A stretch of DNA of 64,000 nt from JAHBTB01 sp964451255 (lineage in GTDB: Bacteria; Armatimonadota; Fimbriimonadia; Fimbriimonadales; Fimbriimonadaceae), in NCBI GenBank assembly GCA_964451255.1, contig CAYVHL010000001.1, positions 868,001 through 932,000 of the forward strand, read 5' to 3'. Positions 51,614 to 60,355 of the stretch are shown here, in pieces (positions within the stretch are counted from its first letter, which is position 1; the number at the start of each line of letters is the position of its first letter). A program made the translations under genes and the position numbers. The notes beneath the pieces are model-generated. The model searched no databases and was not told the DNA's origin. It worked only from the letters and a program-made list of their open reading frames with translations.

Positions 51614-53616
51614 TGAGGGTCGTTGGCCTCCAAAAGGAGTTCGGCGATGTCGGCCATCTGGACGTCGTCGGATTTCTGAGTGAGGGCCGGTTCGAGCATG
51701 ATGCGGCAGAACGGGCAGGCGACAGCGACCGTTTTCGCGCCGGTCGCCAGCAGCTCGTCCACACGGCGGCCCGCCGGACGCTGACCGGGCGGCTCGTCAG
51801 CCCACATCCTGCCTCCTCCAGCACCACAACAAAGAGTCTTCTGGGCATGGTGCTCGGGCTCGACGACGGTCGAGGCCTGGGGCACGGGCATAAGGTTCTC
51901 TCGGACGAATAGGCTGATGTCCTTGTTGTAGTCCGTCTCCGCCCCCAGGACGGCCCGGGGGGCGTCCGACTCGTTGTTGACACGGGCCAGGTAGCACGGG
52001 TCGTGCAGAGTCACCCCACCTTCACCGACCACGGCGGGGGTGAGCTTGCCGCTCCTCACGAGGTCGGCCAATAGCTGGGAGTGGTGCCAGACCTCCATCG
52101 CGGCCCCGAAGTCTTTGTACTCGTTCCTCAGGCTGTTGAAGCAGTGCGGGCAAGCCGTCACGACCTTTGTGACCTTGTACCGCTCGAACACGCTCACGTT
52201 CCCCTCTGCCAACGCCTGGAACGTGAACTCGTCTCCGGTGCGCCTGGCGGGGTCGCCCGTGCACGACTCCTCCTGTCCCAGACAGGCGAACGACACGCCG
52301 GCAAGCTTCATCAGCCTAGCCACTGCCTTGGTCGTCTTGACCGCGCCCGGGTCGGTCGCACCCGCGCAGCCAACCCAGAAGAGGTACTCGAAGGGCTTCC
52401 CGTCCCGGCACAGCGGCACATCCAACCCCTTCATCCAATCTTCACGACCGGTGGCAGGTTGGCCCCAGGCGTGGCCGGTGGATCCGACTTGCCGGAGCAT
52501 CGTCGCCTGTGAGCCGGAGAGCTTGCCCTCCGCCACCAGGTTGCGTCTGACGTCGACGATCAAATCGACTTGGCGGATCGAAACCGGACAGGCTTCGACG
52601 CACGCGTTACACGTCGTGCAGGCCCAGAGGTCGTCTTCCGCCAGTCGGGCCAACAACGGCCCTTCCCCTGCGGATCGGATGCCTTGGACGATCTGCCTGG
52701 GATCGAGCGTCTTCCCGACGCCGTTGGCAGGGCAGACCTCCGTGCACCTCCCGCACTCCATGCAGGCGTCGAGGCTAGAAAGCTGCCACCTGGTCAGATC
52801 CTTCGCGACAACCGCGCCGATCACCCCGGTCTCCTCCACCGACGCCATCGACACAGTCGCCAATGCGCCCATGTGGCGCGACGGCCGCGTACCTGCCGCC
52901 ATGGTTCCGACCACCAGGTGCCGCAACCGCATCCGGGGCAACAAGGCGAAGAACGCCCAGACCCACAGCACGTGGAACCACCAGAGGAAGATGTAGACCG
53001 GCGGTTGTAAAGTCCCCATGAATCGGGCGAGCCCGTAACCGACCGGCGACCACACGTCAAATGGATGAGGGTCCGCGGAGATCCGGGCGGCCTCGACCAC
53101 ATATCCTGTCACTCCGCACCCCAAGAGCACCACGATCGTGACCAGGTCCGAGTTGTCGCCTTTGAGGGTCGCCGGGCGCCCGGCGCCAAGACGTCGGGCC
53201 AGCGCCCAGGCACAACCCAGGACGAACACGACGCCCATGACGTCGAACGTCGCCTCGTAGGCCAGGTAGTAGTTGCCCCTGTGCCAATTCGGGATACCGA
53301 CCAAGGGAGAATAGGTGGCCAACGCCAAGAGCGTCGTCGCCAAGAGCAAGGCAAGGAAGCCGTAGAAGATCTTGAGGTGCATGGGCGCGCCGCTGCGCGG
53401 TCTCGACCCCATGACCTTTCGTTGTCCCAGTACCAGGCGGACGACCTGCGGCCACCACGGCAAGCTCGGCTCGTCGGCCCTGCCGCGCCTCCAATCACGG
53501 GCCATCACGACGAACTGCCAGACCATCCAGCCGAAGACGGCGAACGTGAGTCCGTAGAAGATGACTTTGGGGAGGGGCCCCGGCATGAACAAGAACTCGG
53601 TCCGCGTCGGTTGCAT
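51610..53616 (-). CDS. Membrane-bound Fe-S oxidoreductase with CCG domains (HdrD/GlpC-like)
   Basis: A 668-residue protein. Five or six N-terminal membrane helices form a NarI/HdrE-like domain (about 1-250). Two ferredoxin motifs, CMECGRCTEVCP near residue 285 and CTTCNACVEACP near 335, follow. Two CCG-type domains then carry CPHCFNSL with HDPCYLARVN, and CCGAGGGRMW with CPFC. Such proteins link an electron donor, often ETF from acyl-CoA dehydrogenases, to the quinone pool. Which donor is used here is not shown by the window; acpS downstream is a weak link to lipid metabolism. Confidence 0.87.
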   Translation of the reverse strand: MQPTRTEFLFMPGPLPKVIFYGLTFAVFGWMVWQFVVMARDWRRGRADEPSLPWWPQVVRLVLGQRKVMGSRPRSGAPMHLKIFYGFLALLLATTLLALATYSPLVGIPNWHRGNYYLAYEATFDVMGVVFVLGCAWALARRLGAGRPATLKGDNSDLVTIVVLLGCGVTGYVVEAARISADPHPFDVWSPVGYGLARFMGTLQPPVYIFLWWFHVLWVWAFFALLPRMRLRHLVVGTMAAGTRPSRHMGALATVSMASVEETGVIGAVVAKDLTRWQLSSLDACMECGRCTEVCPANGVGKTLDPRQIVQGIRSAGEGPLLARLAEDDLWACTTCNACVEACPVSIRQVDLIVDVRRNLVAEGKLSGSQATMLRQVGSTGHAWGQPATGREDWMKGLDVPLCRDGKPFEYLFWVGCAGATDPGAVKTTKAVARLMKLAGVSFACLGQEESCTGDPARRTGDEFTFQALAEGNVSVFERYKVTKVVTACPHCFNSLRNEYKDFGAAMEVWHHSQLLADLVRSGKLTPAVVGEGGVTLHDPCYLARVNNESDAPRAVLGAETDYNKDISLFVRENLMPVPQASTVVEPEHHAQKTLCCGAGGGRMWADEPPGQRPAGRRVDELLATGAKTVAVACPFCRIMLEPALTQKSDDVQMADIAELLLEANDPQ

Positions 53617-53686
53617 CGTCTTCTGCCTGCCCCAGTTTGACCCGGCGACTGCTCTATTCTATCGACAAGCAACTTTGCCTGATCAC

Positions 53687-53726
53687 TTTGGCAAACGCCA
53701 CCACTCATTGCCAAACCGTGTATCAT
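53687..53726 (+). promoter_or_regulatory. Operator-like inverted repeat and -10 of the VapBC module
   Basis: TTTGGCAA (53687-53694) and TTGCCAAA (53708-53715) form a perfect 8-bp inverted repeat with a 13-base spacer. TATCAT at 53721-53726 is a good -10, nine bases before the antitoxin ATG at 53735. The layout fits autorepression by an AbrB-type antitoxin, which is common in these modules. Confidence 0.65.
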
Positions 53727-53734
53727 GACGCATC

Positions 53735-53956
53735 ATGGAAACGGTGAGCCTGGATCGATTCGGACGGATCGTCGTGCCCAAACCGATGCGCGACGAGTTG
53801 GGCTTGCCAGCCGGTTCGGAGCTGTCCATTGAGGTAGCGGGCGACACCGTCGTGCTGACGCCGTTGGCCGACAACGATCGGATCGTCGCGCGGGACGGGT
53901 TGGTCGTCTTCACGGGCGACGTCCTTGACCAGATCAGGTCAGGCAGAGGCGTCTGA
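53735..53956 (+). CDS. AbrB/MazE-type antitoxin (VapB-like)
   Basis: A 73-residue protein with a SpoVT/AbrB fold: METVSLDRFGRIVVPKPMRDELG, then AGSELSIEVAGDTVVLTPL. It binds DNA and neutralises the adjacent PIN toxin. Its stop codon shares a base with the toxin's ATG (53956). Confidence 0.9.
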   Translation: METVSLDRFGRIVVPKPMRDELGLPAGSELSIEVAGDTVVLTPLADNDRIVARDGLVVFTGDVLDQIRSGRGV

Positions 53957-54387
53957 TGGTCGTCGTCTTCACGCTCGACGTGCTGATTGCGGCCATGGTC
54001 GAAGGACACCCAGACCACGCACGGTGCGCCGCATGGCTCCGCCGGGCCAAGAACGGCGAGGCGACCATGCTGGTGGCCCAGCCGACCGTGACCGACCTGT
54101 TCGCCGCGCTCACCGTCCTGCCAGTGCGCCCACGCATCAGCCCGGCCATGGCCGGTCGACTCGTCCATGGCAACATCGACCCGAGCCAAGTCATCGCCGT
54201 CAGCCCGGCCGTCGATTGGGCGGTTCTGGAACGGGCCACGAGGAACGGCGTCCGCGGGCGTGACCTGACAGAGTTGGTCGCAGTCCACGCCGCCCAGATG
54301 GCCGGGGCGGACCACGTCGTCAGCCTCGAATCCAAGGCTTTGTCGCGGGTGCCTGACATTCCGTCAGGTTTTGTGATCACGCCTTGA
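53956..54387 (+). CDS. PIN-domain toxin (VapC-like)
   Basis: A 143-residue predicted ribonuclease. The PIN acidic residues lie in VVFTLDVLIAAMVEGHPDH, near TVTDLFAAL, and in RGRDLTELVAVHAAQM and ADHVVSLE. The first motif reads TLDVL where the usual PIN start is D-T/S-N, with the Asp kept. It is co-translated with the AbrB-type antitoxin. Confidence 0.87.
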   Translation: MVVVFTLDVLIAAMVEGHPDHARCAAWLRRAKNGEATMLVAQPTVTDLFAALTVLPVRPRISPAMAGRLVHGNIDPSQVIAVSPAVDWAVLERATRNGVRGRDLTELVAVHAAQMAGADHVVSLESKALSRVPDIPSGFVITP

Positions 54388-54388
54388 C

Positions 54389-55081
54389 CTAGGCGAGGCG
54401 CAGGGGTGAGGACTTCATCACCGCCGCGACGGCGGCGGCCTCCGCCACTGGGAGCACGGCGACCGATTCTCGTTGCTCGGAAAGGTACTCCAGAAGGCCT
54501 GCATGGTCGGCGGCGTCCACAGCGTTGTCATCGGTCCCAACGCCCTCGAAGGCGAACACGATCCAAGACTTAGTGCGGACCGCCGCCTCCACGGCCTCGA
54601 CCAACATGTCCCGGGTGAAGTCCGCCGCGGGCAGACACAGCAGCTTCTGCGCGTCCGGCTTGGGGAGCGGGTTCATCCCGGTGATGCCGGTGCGGATCAC
54701 GTTGAAGAGGTGGCTGACCTCAGCCAAGTAGGTCTGCCCGTCCGCACAAGCGTCCTTTCCCCAGGGAAGGCCGAGGCTGTGGCCCTGCTGGTCCGGGAAG
54801 AGCTCCTCCAGCAAGAAGTCTGCCTCCTCCACGTCCTCGACGATCATCTGGGGAGTCCAGGCAGGCAGGGACCCGTCGGGCAAGGTGGATCCGAACAGGC
54901 AGCCGTTGCCGATCTCGTGGCCAGACCGCTGGGCGACGCGCCACTCCACCACGGATTCGAGGAGAAGAGTGGGTTCGGCGTAGAAAGTGCCCTTGAACGC
55001 GTACCTGTCTAATGCGGGCAATGCGGTGTGCAGGTGGCACAGAAGCGTGCCGTCATAACTCAACGACACCATCGCGCGCAT
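54389..55081 (-). CDS. Polysaccharide deacetylase (NodB)-like protein, altered active site
   Basis: A 230-residue protein. The NodB-type opening is SLSYDGTLLCHLHTALPALD, where the usual TFDDG reads SYDG, so one of the two Asp residues is missing. The second motif is GHEIGNG in place of SHTxxH. It may be inactive or use a different geometry. No signal peptide is visible. It converges with vapC, whose stop is one base away. Confidence 0.75.
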   Translation of the reverse strand: MRAMVSLSYDGTLLCHLHTALPALDRYAFKGTFYAEPTLLLESVVEWRVAQRSGHEIGNGCLFGSTLPDGSLPAWTPQMIVEDVEEADFLLEELFPDQQGHSLGLPWGKDACADGQTYLAEVSHLFNVIRTGITGMNPLPKPDAQKLLCLPAADFTRDMLVEAVEAAVRTKSWIVFAFEGVGTDDNAVDAADHAGLLEYLSEQRESVAVLPVAEAAAVAAVMKSSPLRLA

Positions 55082-55181
55082 GTGACAGCAACTCTCCTTT
55101 TCGGACTCCCCATATCAATGTACGTTAAGAACGAGCGTTTGTGAAAACTACTGGGATATTTCGCTTAAGTTTCCTGACGTC

Positions 55182-55883
55182 TCAAGTACCTCTCGTGTCT
55201 CCGAAGAGGTCGATTTGGAGCCGTGGGGTTAGCCTCCAACCCCTTGCCACGCATACCGGCACGAGCCTCCGGGCACACGTCCAAATGCGCCCGGGTTCGC
55301 GGCCCTCCGGCATGAGGACGACGCGACCAGGCGCGACGTGAGGAAGTCCAGCAAGGAGCCCTTCGATCTCACCGACGTCCGCCGCGATCCTGTCGCCGTC
55401 GACGACAAACTTAAGTTGGAACTCATACGCTGTCGTGAGGCGTTCCAAAACCCCAAAGTCCAGGCGGTCCCGCTCGTGCCGGTCGTGCCAGTCCCCGGCC
55501 GTCTCCGGGGGTGGGGTCGAATGGGCGAGTTTGGGGCTGATCGACATGAGGTCACACGGGAGGTCGCGGTAAATCGTCCCGGCGGTCTCGACCGTGATGA
55601 CATGGTCCGCCTGACTCAGCTTCTGGGCCAGATCCACCGTCCCCTCGAAGAGCATTGGTTCGCCGCCGGTGAGGACGACATGCCGCACCCCTAAGCCGAC
55701 GACTTGGCCCACAAGTTCGTCGACGGTAAGGGTGGGGCCCTCGGGCGACCAACTGGCATAGGGCGTGTCGCACCACACGCAACGGAGGTTGCACCCGGAG
55801 ACCCGGACAAACACGGACGGCACCCCGGCCCACATGCCCTCGCCCTGCAGACTGACAAAGACCTCGGAGACGCGCAGGTTCAT
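55182..55883 (-). CDS. queE: QueE, 7-carboxy-7-deazaguanine synthase
   Basis: A 233-residue radical SAM enzyme making 7-carboxy-7-deazaguanine for queuosine. It starts MNLRVSEVFVSLQGEGMWAG, and its cluster motif CNLRCVWC (Cys31, 35, 38) is followed by LTGGEPML. The protein ends RLQIDLFGD. It overlaps queC by 4 bases. The longer frame to 56483 is not used as it overlaps queC in full. Confidence 0.95.
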   Translation of the reverse strand: MNLRVSEVFVSLQGEGMWAGVPSVFVRVSGCNLRCVWCDTPYASWSPEGPTLTVDELVGQVVGLGVRHVVLTGGEPMLFEGTVDLAQKLSQADHVITVETAGTIYRDLPCDLMSISPKLAHSTPPPETAGDWHDRHERDRLDFGVLERLTTAYEFQLKFVVDGDRIAADVGEIEGLLAGLPHVAPGRVVLMPEGREPGRIWTCARRLVPVCVARGWRLTPRLQIDLFGDTRGT

Positions 55884-56563
55884 CGATGCGCGCCCAAGTG
55901 GGCCAGGGCCGGGTCGGACAGGCCTAAGTCGGTGAAAGCCTTGCCACGGATCAGGCATGAGTCGCAGTGGCCGCAGGCCCGACCGTGAGAGTCCGGATCG
56001 TAGCAACTGTGGGTCATTGAGTAGTCGACCCCCAACCTCAGCCCGGTCTGGATGATCTCCGGCTTGGTCAGTTGGATGAGCGGGGCATGGACTCTGAATG
56101 GCGCGCCCTCGATCCCCGCCTTGGTGGCCAGGCGGGCCAGAGACTCGAACGCTGCGACGAACTCGGGGCGGCAGTCCGGATAGCCGCTGTAATCGACCGC
56201 GTTCACGCCGACGAAGATGTCGCATGCGTCCAGGGACTCGGCGAGTCCCAGGGCGATCGCGAGCATGATCGAGTTGCGGGCAGGGACGTAGGTGACGGGA
56301 ATCCCCGCGCCCAAGGCGTCCTTGGGGACGTCGATGTCGTCCGTCAGGGCCGAACCGCCGACCTCGCGCAGGTCGACTTGGACCGTCCGGTGGCTCGCGG
56401 CCCCCAGAGCCTTCGCGACCGATGCCGACGCCTGGATCTCCACCCGGTGCCTCTGGCCGTAATCGACGGTCAGGGCGTGGCACTCAAATCCTTCGGACCG
56501 GGCGAGCGCGAGGACGGTGGCCGAGTCCAACCCTCCGCTCAGCAACACCACCGCCCGCTTCAT
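55880..56563 (-). CDS. queC: QueC, 7-cyano-7-deazaguanine (preQ0) synthase
   Basis: A 227-residue ATP-dependent enzyme that converts the QueE product to preQ0. It has the PP-loop SGGLDSATVLALA and VPARNSIMLAIALGLAE. The C-terminal zinc site is SCYDPDSHGRACGHCDSC. I chose ATG 56563 (MKRAVVLLSGG); 56575 and 56605 are in-frame alternatives, but the last would overlap serC. It is divergent from serC and upstream of queE. Confidence 0.95.
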   Translation of the reverse strand: MKRAVVLLSGGLDSATVLALARSEGFECHALTVDYGQRHRVEIQASASVAKALGAASHRTVQVDLREVGGSALTDDIDVPKDALGAGIPVTYVPARNSIMLAIALGLAESLDACDIFVGVNAVDYSGYPDCRPEFVAAFESLARLATKAGIEGAPFRVHAPLIQLTKPEIIQTGLRLGVDYSMTHSCYDPDSHGRACGHCDSCLIRGKAFTDLGLSDPALAHLGAHR

Positions 56564-56603
56564 GGCCCGGAACATACCCGCCCCGCCGGATAAACTCTCT
56601 GCC

Positions 56604-57692
56604 ATGTCTTGCGCCTATGGTCGCGTTTTCAACTTCTCGGCCGGACCGGCAGTGATCCCTGTGCCCGTCCTCGAACAGGCCCGTGATGAAATGCTGAACT
56701 GGCAAGGTTCGGGCCTGAGCGTCATGGAGATGTCCCACCGGGGCAAAACGTTCCTAGGGATCTATGACGCGGCGATCCAAGGTGTCAGAGACCTCCTGAA
56801 GGTGCCCGACAACTACAAGATCCTCTTCCTGCAGGGCGGCGCGAGCACCCAGTTCACGATGATCCCCAAGAACTTCCTCCGCACCAAAGCCGACTACGTC
56901 GTGACGGGCGCGTGGGGCAAGAAGGCGATCGAAGCGGCGAAGCTCGAAGGTGCGGCCAACCTTGTCTGGGACGGCAAGTCCACAAACTACAATCAGACCC
57001 CCGACTTAGGCTCGCTTGCCTGGAGCGCCGACGCCGACTACGTCCACATGACCTCGAACGAGACCATCCAGGGCGTCGACTTCTGCTCCGACCCCGACCT
57101 AGGGAAGCCGGTGGTCTGCGACATGTCCTCCAACATCGCGTCCCGCCCGGTCGACGTCAGCAAGTACGCCTTGATCTACGCGGGAGCCCAGAAGAACCTT
57201 GGTCCCAGCGGGCTGACCCTGGTCATCATCCGTGAGGATTTGCTCGCCAGCCGGATCGACGGCTTGCCGCCGATGCTCGACTTCCGGGTCCAGGCGGAGA
57301 ACGACTCGATGTATAACACCCCGCCTTGCTGGGGGATCTACATCTTAGGCCTGGTATGCCGACACTGGCTCGACTTTGGTGGCCTCGAAGCCGTCCAACG
57401 ACATAACGAGAAGAAGGCAAAGATCATTTACGACGCAGTCGACGGAAGCGGAGACTTCTACAAGGGCCACGCGGTGACCGCGAACAGGTCGCTGATGAAC
57501 ATTCCGTTCACGCTGCCGAGTGAGGACCTCACAGAAAAGTTCTTGGATGAAACCAAGAAGCTCGGTTTCTTGGCCCTTAAAGGCCATCGGTCGGTCGGCG
57601 GGTGCCGGGCCAGCACGTACAACGCCTTCCCCATCGAGGGAGCGCAAGCTCTGGCCGACTTCATGGGCGGGTTCGCGAAGGCCAACGGCTGA
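56604..57692 (+). CDS. serC: SerC, phosphoserine aminotransferase
   Basis: A 362-residue PLP enzyme of serine and pyridoxine synthesis. It starts FNFSAGPAVIPVPVLEQA, carries FLQGGASTQFTMIP, and has the PLP lysine in YAGAQKNLGPSG. GHRSVGGCRASTYNAFP marks the C-terminal domain. ATG 56604 gives the usual length. First gene of a four-gene plus-strand run. Confidence 0.96.
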   Translation: MSCAYGRVFNFSAGPAVIPVPVLEQARDEMLNWQGSGLSVMEMSHRGKTFLGIYDAAIQGVRDLLKVPDNYKILFLQGGASTQFTMIPKNFLRTKADYVVTGAWGKKAIEAAKLEGAANLVWDGKSTNYNQTPDLGSLAWSADADYVHMTSNETIQGVDFCSDPDLGKPVVCDMSSNIASRPVDVSKYALIYAGAQKNLGPSGLTLVIIREDLLASRIDGLPPMLDFRVQAENDSMYNTPPCWGIYILGLVCRHWLDFGGLEAVQRHNEKKAKIIYDAVDGSGDFYKGHAVTANRSLMNIPFTLPSEDLTEKFLDETKKLGFLALKGHRSVGGCRASTYNAFPIEGAQALADFMGGFAKANG

Positions 57693-57714
57693 TCGGCCAA
57701 AATCAAGCACTTTT

Positions 57715-58461
57715 ATGGCCGGACACAGTAAATGGAAGAACATCCGCCTGCGCAAAGGCAAGCAGGATGCGATCCGTGGCAAGCTCTTCACCAAGCTCGC
57801 ACGGGAGATCATCGTCGCCGCCCGGCTCGGAGGCGGCGACCCATCCGCGAACGCGCGGTTGCGCCTTGCCGTCGATAAGGCCAAGGCCGCCTCGCTGCCC
57901 AAGGACAACATCGACCGGGCGATCGCCAAGGGCAGCGGGGGCGGCGAAGGGAGCGACTACGAGGAGATCTGTTACGAAGGCGTCGGCCCTGGCGGTGTGG
58001 CCTTCATGGTGGAGGTCTACTCCGACAACCGGAACCGGACAGTGGGCGAGCTGCGCCACGCCTTCACCAAGTGCGGCGGGAACCTGGCAGAAAACGGCGC
58101 CGTTGCCTGGCAGTTCAAACAAGTCGGCCAGATCTTAGTCAAGAAGTCGACGGTCGATGAGGAGACCCTCACCCTCGCCGCCCTCGACGCCGGGGCCGAC
58201 GACGTGGAGACCGACGACGAGGAGTACTACACGATCGAGACCCAGGTAGCGAACTTACACGCGTGCAACGACGCCCTGAACAAGGAGGGCGTCCCGACGG
58301 AAGAAGTCGCCTTGACGCGCGTCGCGACCAACATGGCGGACCCTGACCCAGACGTCTTCCCCAAAGTCTTGCGACTGATCGACATGCTCGAAGACCTCGA
58401 CGACGTCAAAGAGACGTACATCAATGTCGAGATCCCCGAGGACGCCCTCGAAGACGACTGA
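57715..58461 (+). CDS. YebC/PmpR-family protein
   Basis: A 248-residue member of the YebC family, starting MAGHSKWKNIRLRKGKQDA. Family segments are PKDNIDRAIAKGSGGGEG, YEGVGPGGVAFMVEVYSDN and AENGAVAWQFKQVG. Members act as transcription factors or assist ribosomes on proline-rich stretches. It starts 22 bases after serC. Confidence 0.96.
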   Translation: MAGHSKWKNIRLRKGKQDAIRGKLFTKLAREIIVAARLGGGDPSANARLRLAVDKAKAASLPKDNIDRAIAKGSGGGEGSDYEEICYEGVGPGGVAFMVEVYSDNRNRTVGELRHAFTKCGGNLAENGAVAWQFKQVGQILVKKSTVDEETLTLAALDAGADDVETDDEEYYTIETQVANLHACNDALNKEGVPTEEVALTRVATNMADPDPDVFPKVLRLIDMLEDLDDVKETYINVEIPEDALEDD

Positions 58462-58468
58462 CCCGCCT

Positions 58469-59554
58469 GTGGACGCCCAAGCCCCGACCGCGCGACAATG
58501 GCCGGTGGTGACGCTCACGGTCATCGCCGTGGATCTGGCGGTGGCGGCCATGACGCTTTTCAACCAGGGCGCCGTGGACGCGATGGCGTTCTATCGGGAC
58601 CGCCCGGTTGTCTGGCAGGCGTTGACCAGCCTCTTCGTCCATGCCAACACGTTGCACTTGCTCGGCAACCTCGTGTTCTTGGCCGCGGTCGGGCCGCTTG
58701 TCGAACTCAGCAAGGGGCCGTGGCGGCTCTTGCTCGTCTTTCTGGTCTCCGGCCTGGTCGGGGTGCTGGCGTTTTCAGTCTTCGGCAAAGGCACGAGCCT
58801 GGTCGGCGCCAGCGGAGCCATCGCCGGGTGTGTGGGGTACGCCAGCGTGGCGTCGATGCAAAAGAGGGTGGCGCTTGCACCCGGCCTGGCCGCCCCGGTC
58901 TGGGTCGTCGTCTTGGTCTGGGTTGCCGCGCAGGCGGCCGGGGCGATGCTGGTGATCGGCGACACTGGTGTGGGCGTCTCGTACGCCGCACACCTCGGCG
59001 GCTTCCTAGGTGGGCTCGTCTGCGCAGCCGCTTACCGGGTCTGGCGCGACCACGACGTACGACTCGGTCATGAGGTGCTTGACCGGCTGAACTCCCAAGG
59101 CCCCGCCGCCGCACTGGCGGCGGCCAAGTCGCACCTCGCGAAGCACCCTGACGACGCGGTGGCCCACCGCCAAGCGGCGACCGCCCTCGCCGACCTCGGA
59201 AGGGGTGACCAGGCCGTAAGGCAATGGTGGGAACTCGCGTGGTCGAACCCTGGGCACGCGGCGGAGGCCGTCCGCGAGATCAAGAAGTCGGGCGGGTTTG
59301 CCCAGGAGACGAGCAACCGGCGGCTCCGTATGGCCGAGTCTTTGCGCGAGACTGACCCGGTCGCCTCGCTCGACTTGATCCGCTCGGTCGCCGAGGGGGC
59401 GGGTGACGACCCGGAGAAGGCCAACGCCATGCTCGCCCTCGCCCTCCAGACGGACGACGCCGACGAAGCCAAGACGTTTGCCGGGCGGTTGGAGGCCGAG
59501 TACGCCCTCCACCCTGCCGCTGAGACCGCACGCCAATTGGGGCTGCCGCGATGA
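58469..59554 (+). CDS. Rhomboid-family intramembrane serine protease with TPR-like C-terminus
   Basis: A 361-residue protein. Six or so membrane helices include the motif HANTLHLLGN (around 58-67), catalytic Ser115 in GASGAIAG and His175 in AAHLGGFLGG. The last ~160 residues (AALAAAKSHLAKHPDDAVAHRQAATALADLG onward) are helical, TPR-like. I chose GTG 58469 because it lies just after the yebC stop; the ATG at 58424 would overlap yebC by 38 bases. Confidence 0.9.
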   Translation: MDAQAPTARQWPVVTLTVIAVDLAVAAMTLFNQGAVDAMAFYRDRPVVWQALTSLFVHANTLHLLGNLVFLAAVGPLVELSKGPWRLLLVFLVSGLVGVLAFSVFGKGTSLVGASGAIAGCVGYASVASMQKRVALAPGLAAPVWVVVLVWVAAQAAGAMLVIGDTGVGVSYAAHLGGFLGGLVCAAAYRVWRDHDVRLGHEVLDRLNSQGPAAALAAAKSHLAKHPDDAVAHRQAATALADLGRGDQAVRQWWELAWSNPGHAAEAVREIKKSGGFAQETSNRRLRMAESLRETDPVASLDLIRSVAEGAGDDPEKANAMLALALQTDDADEAKTFAGRLEAEYALHPAAETARQLGLPR

Positions 59555-60195
59555 AACAGTGGTGGCGCAACGTCCGGCCCTACGTCTTGGCGGTCCCGAT
59601 CTACTGCCTCGCGCGGCTCATCAACATGACCATCAGGATGCGGGAGGTCGGATGGGAGAAGGTCGAGGCGGTCAAAGGGGGCAGGATCATCGCCGGATGG
59701 CACGGCATCACGTTCCTCGCCACCAACCACTTCCGCAACCGTGGTTATTGGGCGATCATCAGCCTGAGCAAGGACGGGGACATGCAGGACAGCATCTTCC
59801 GCCGCTTCGGATACCGCACGATCCGCGGCTCGACGGGACGAGGCGGACTCAAGGCGGCCATCGAGTCTATCCGCGTGCTCAAGAACGGCGACACCATGGC
59901 CCTGACCCCCGACGGCCCGCGCGGGCCGAGCGGGATCGTGCAGGAGGGCATCATGTTGATGGCTCGTAAATCAGGAGCGGCGTTGATCCCGGTCGGCATC
60001 TCCGCTCGTCGCCGCTGGAACGCGCCGACGTGGGACCGCTACATGGTGCCCATGCCGTTCACCCGGGGCATCATGGTCTTCGCAGAGCCGATCTTCGTAC
60101 CTTCCGACGCCTCGGAGGATGAGGTCGAGGCGATCCGTCTGAAGGTCCAAGAAGAGATCCACCGCGTCCAAGCTGAAGCTGACCAGCTTGCCTAG
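59551..60195 (+). CDS. DUF374 lysophospholipid acyltransferase-like protein
   Basis: A 214-residue protein with an N-terminal hydrophobic segment. Features are IIAGWHGITFLATNHF, SLSKDGDM, GYRTIRGSTGRGGLKA and LTPDGPRGP, which match the DUF374 family of predicted lipid acyltransferases. The substrate may be lipid A or another envelope lipid; this is family-level inference. It overlaps the rhomboid gene as ATGA and ends the operon. Confidence 0.9.
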   Translation: MKQWWRNVRPYVLAVPIYCLARLINMTIRMREVGWEKVEAVKGGRIIAGWHGITFLATNHFRNRGYWAIISLSKDGDMQDSIFRRFGYRTIRGSTGRGGLKAAIESIRVLKNGDTMALTPDGPRGPSGIVQEGIMLMARKSGAALIPVGISARRRWNAPTWDRYMVPMPFTRGIMVFAEPIFVPSDASEDEVEAIRLKVQEEIHRVQAEADQLA

Positions 60196-60355
60196 CACTC
60201 TAGGTTTTAGGGGCAAGGTTCCCGTCACCAGGGAAGCTAGCCGGAAGAATCCGGGGCGCTTTGCACCCAATCTGAACGAGATCGCACCAGTGGCAAAGTG
60301 TCGCCGAAGGAAGCGTGGTCAGGTGGGCGCCCAAGGTGTCGGCCTTCGCGGCCAG
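60196..60355. other. Convergent intergenic spacer
   Basis: 160 bases between two convergent genes. I see no clear strong terminator hairpin and no gene. Confidence 0.4.

Noticed and set aside
55884..56483. Extended N-terminus for QueE
   Set aside because: The extension lies completely over queC in another frame and is Pro/Arg-rich; the family start is at 55883.
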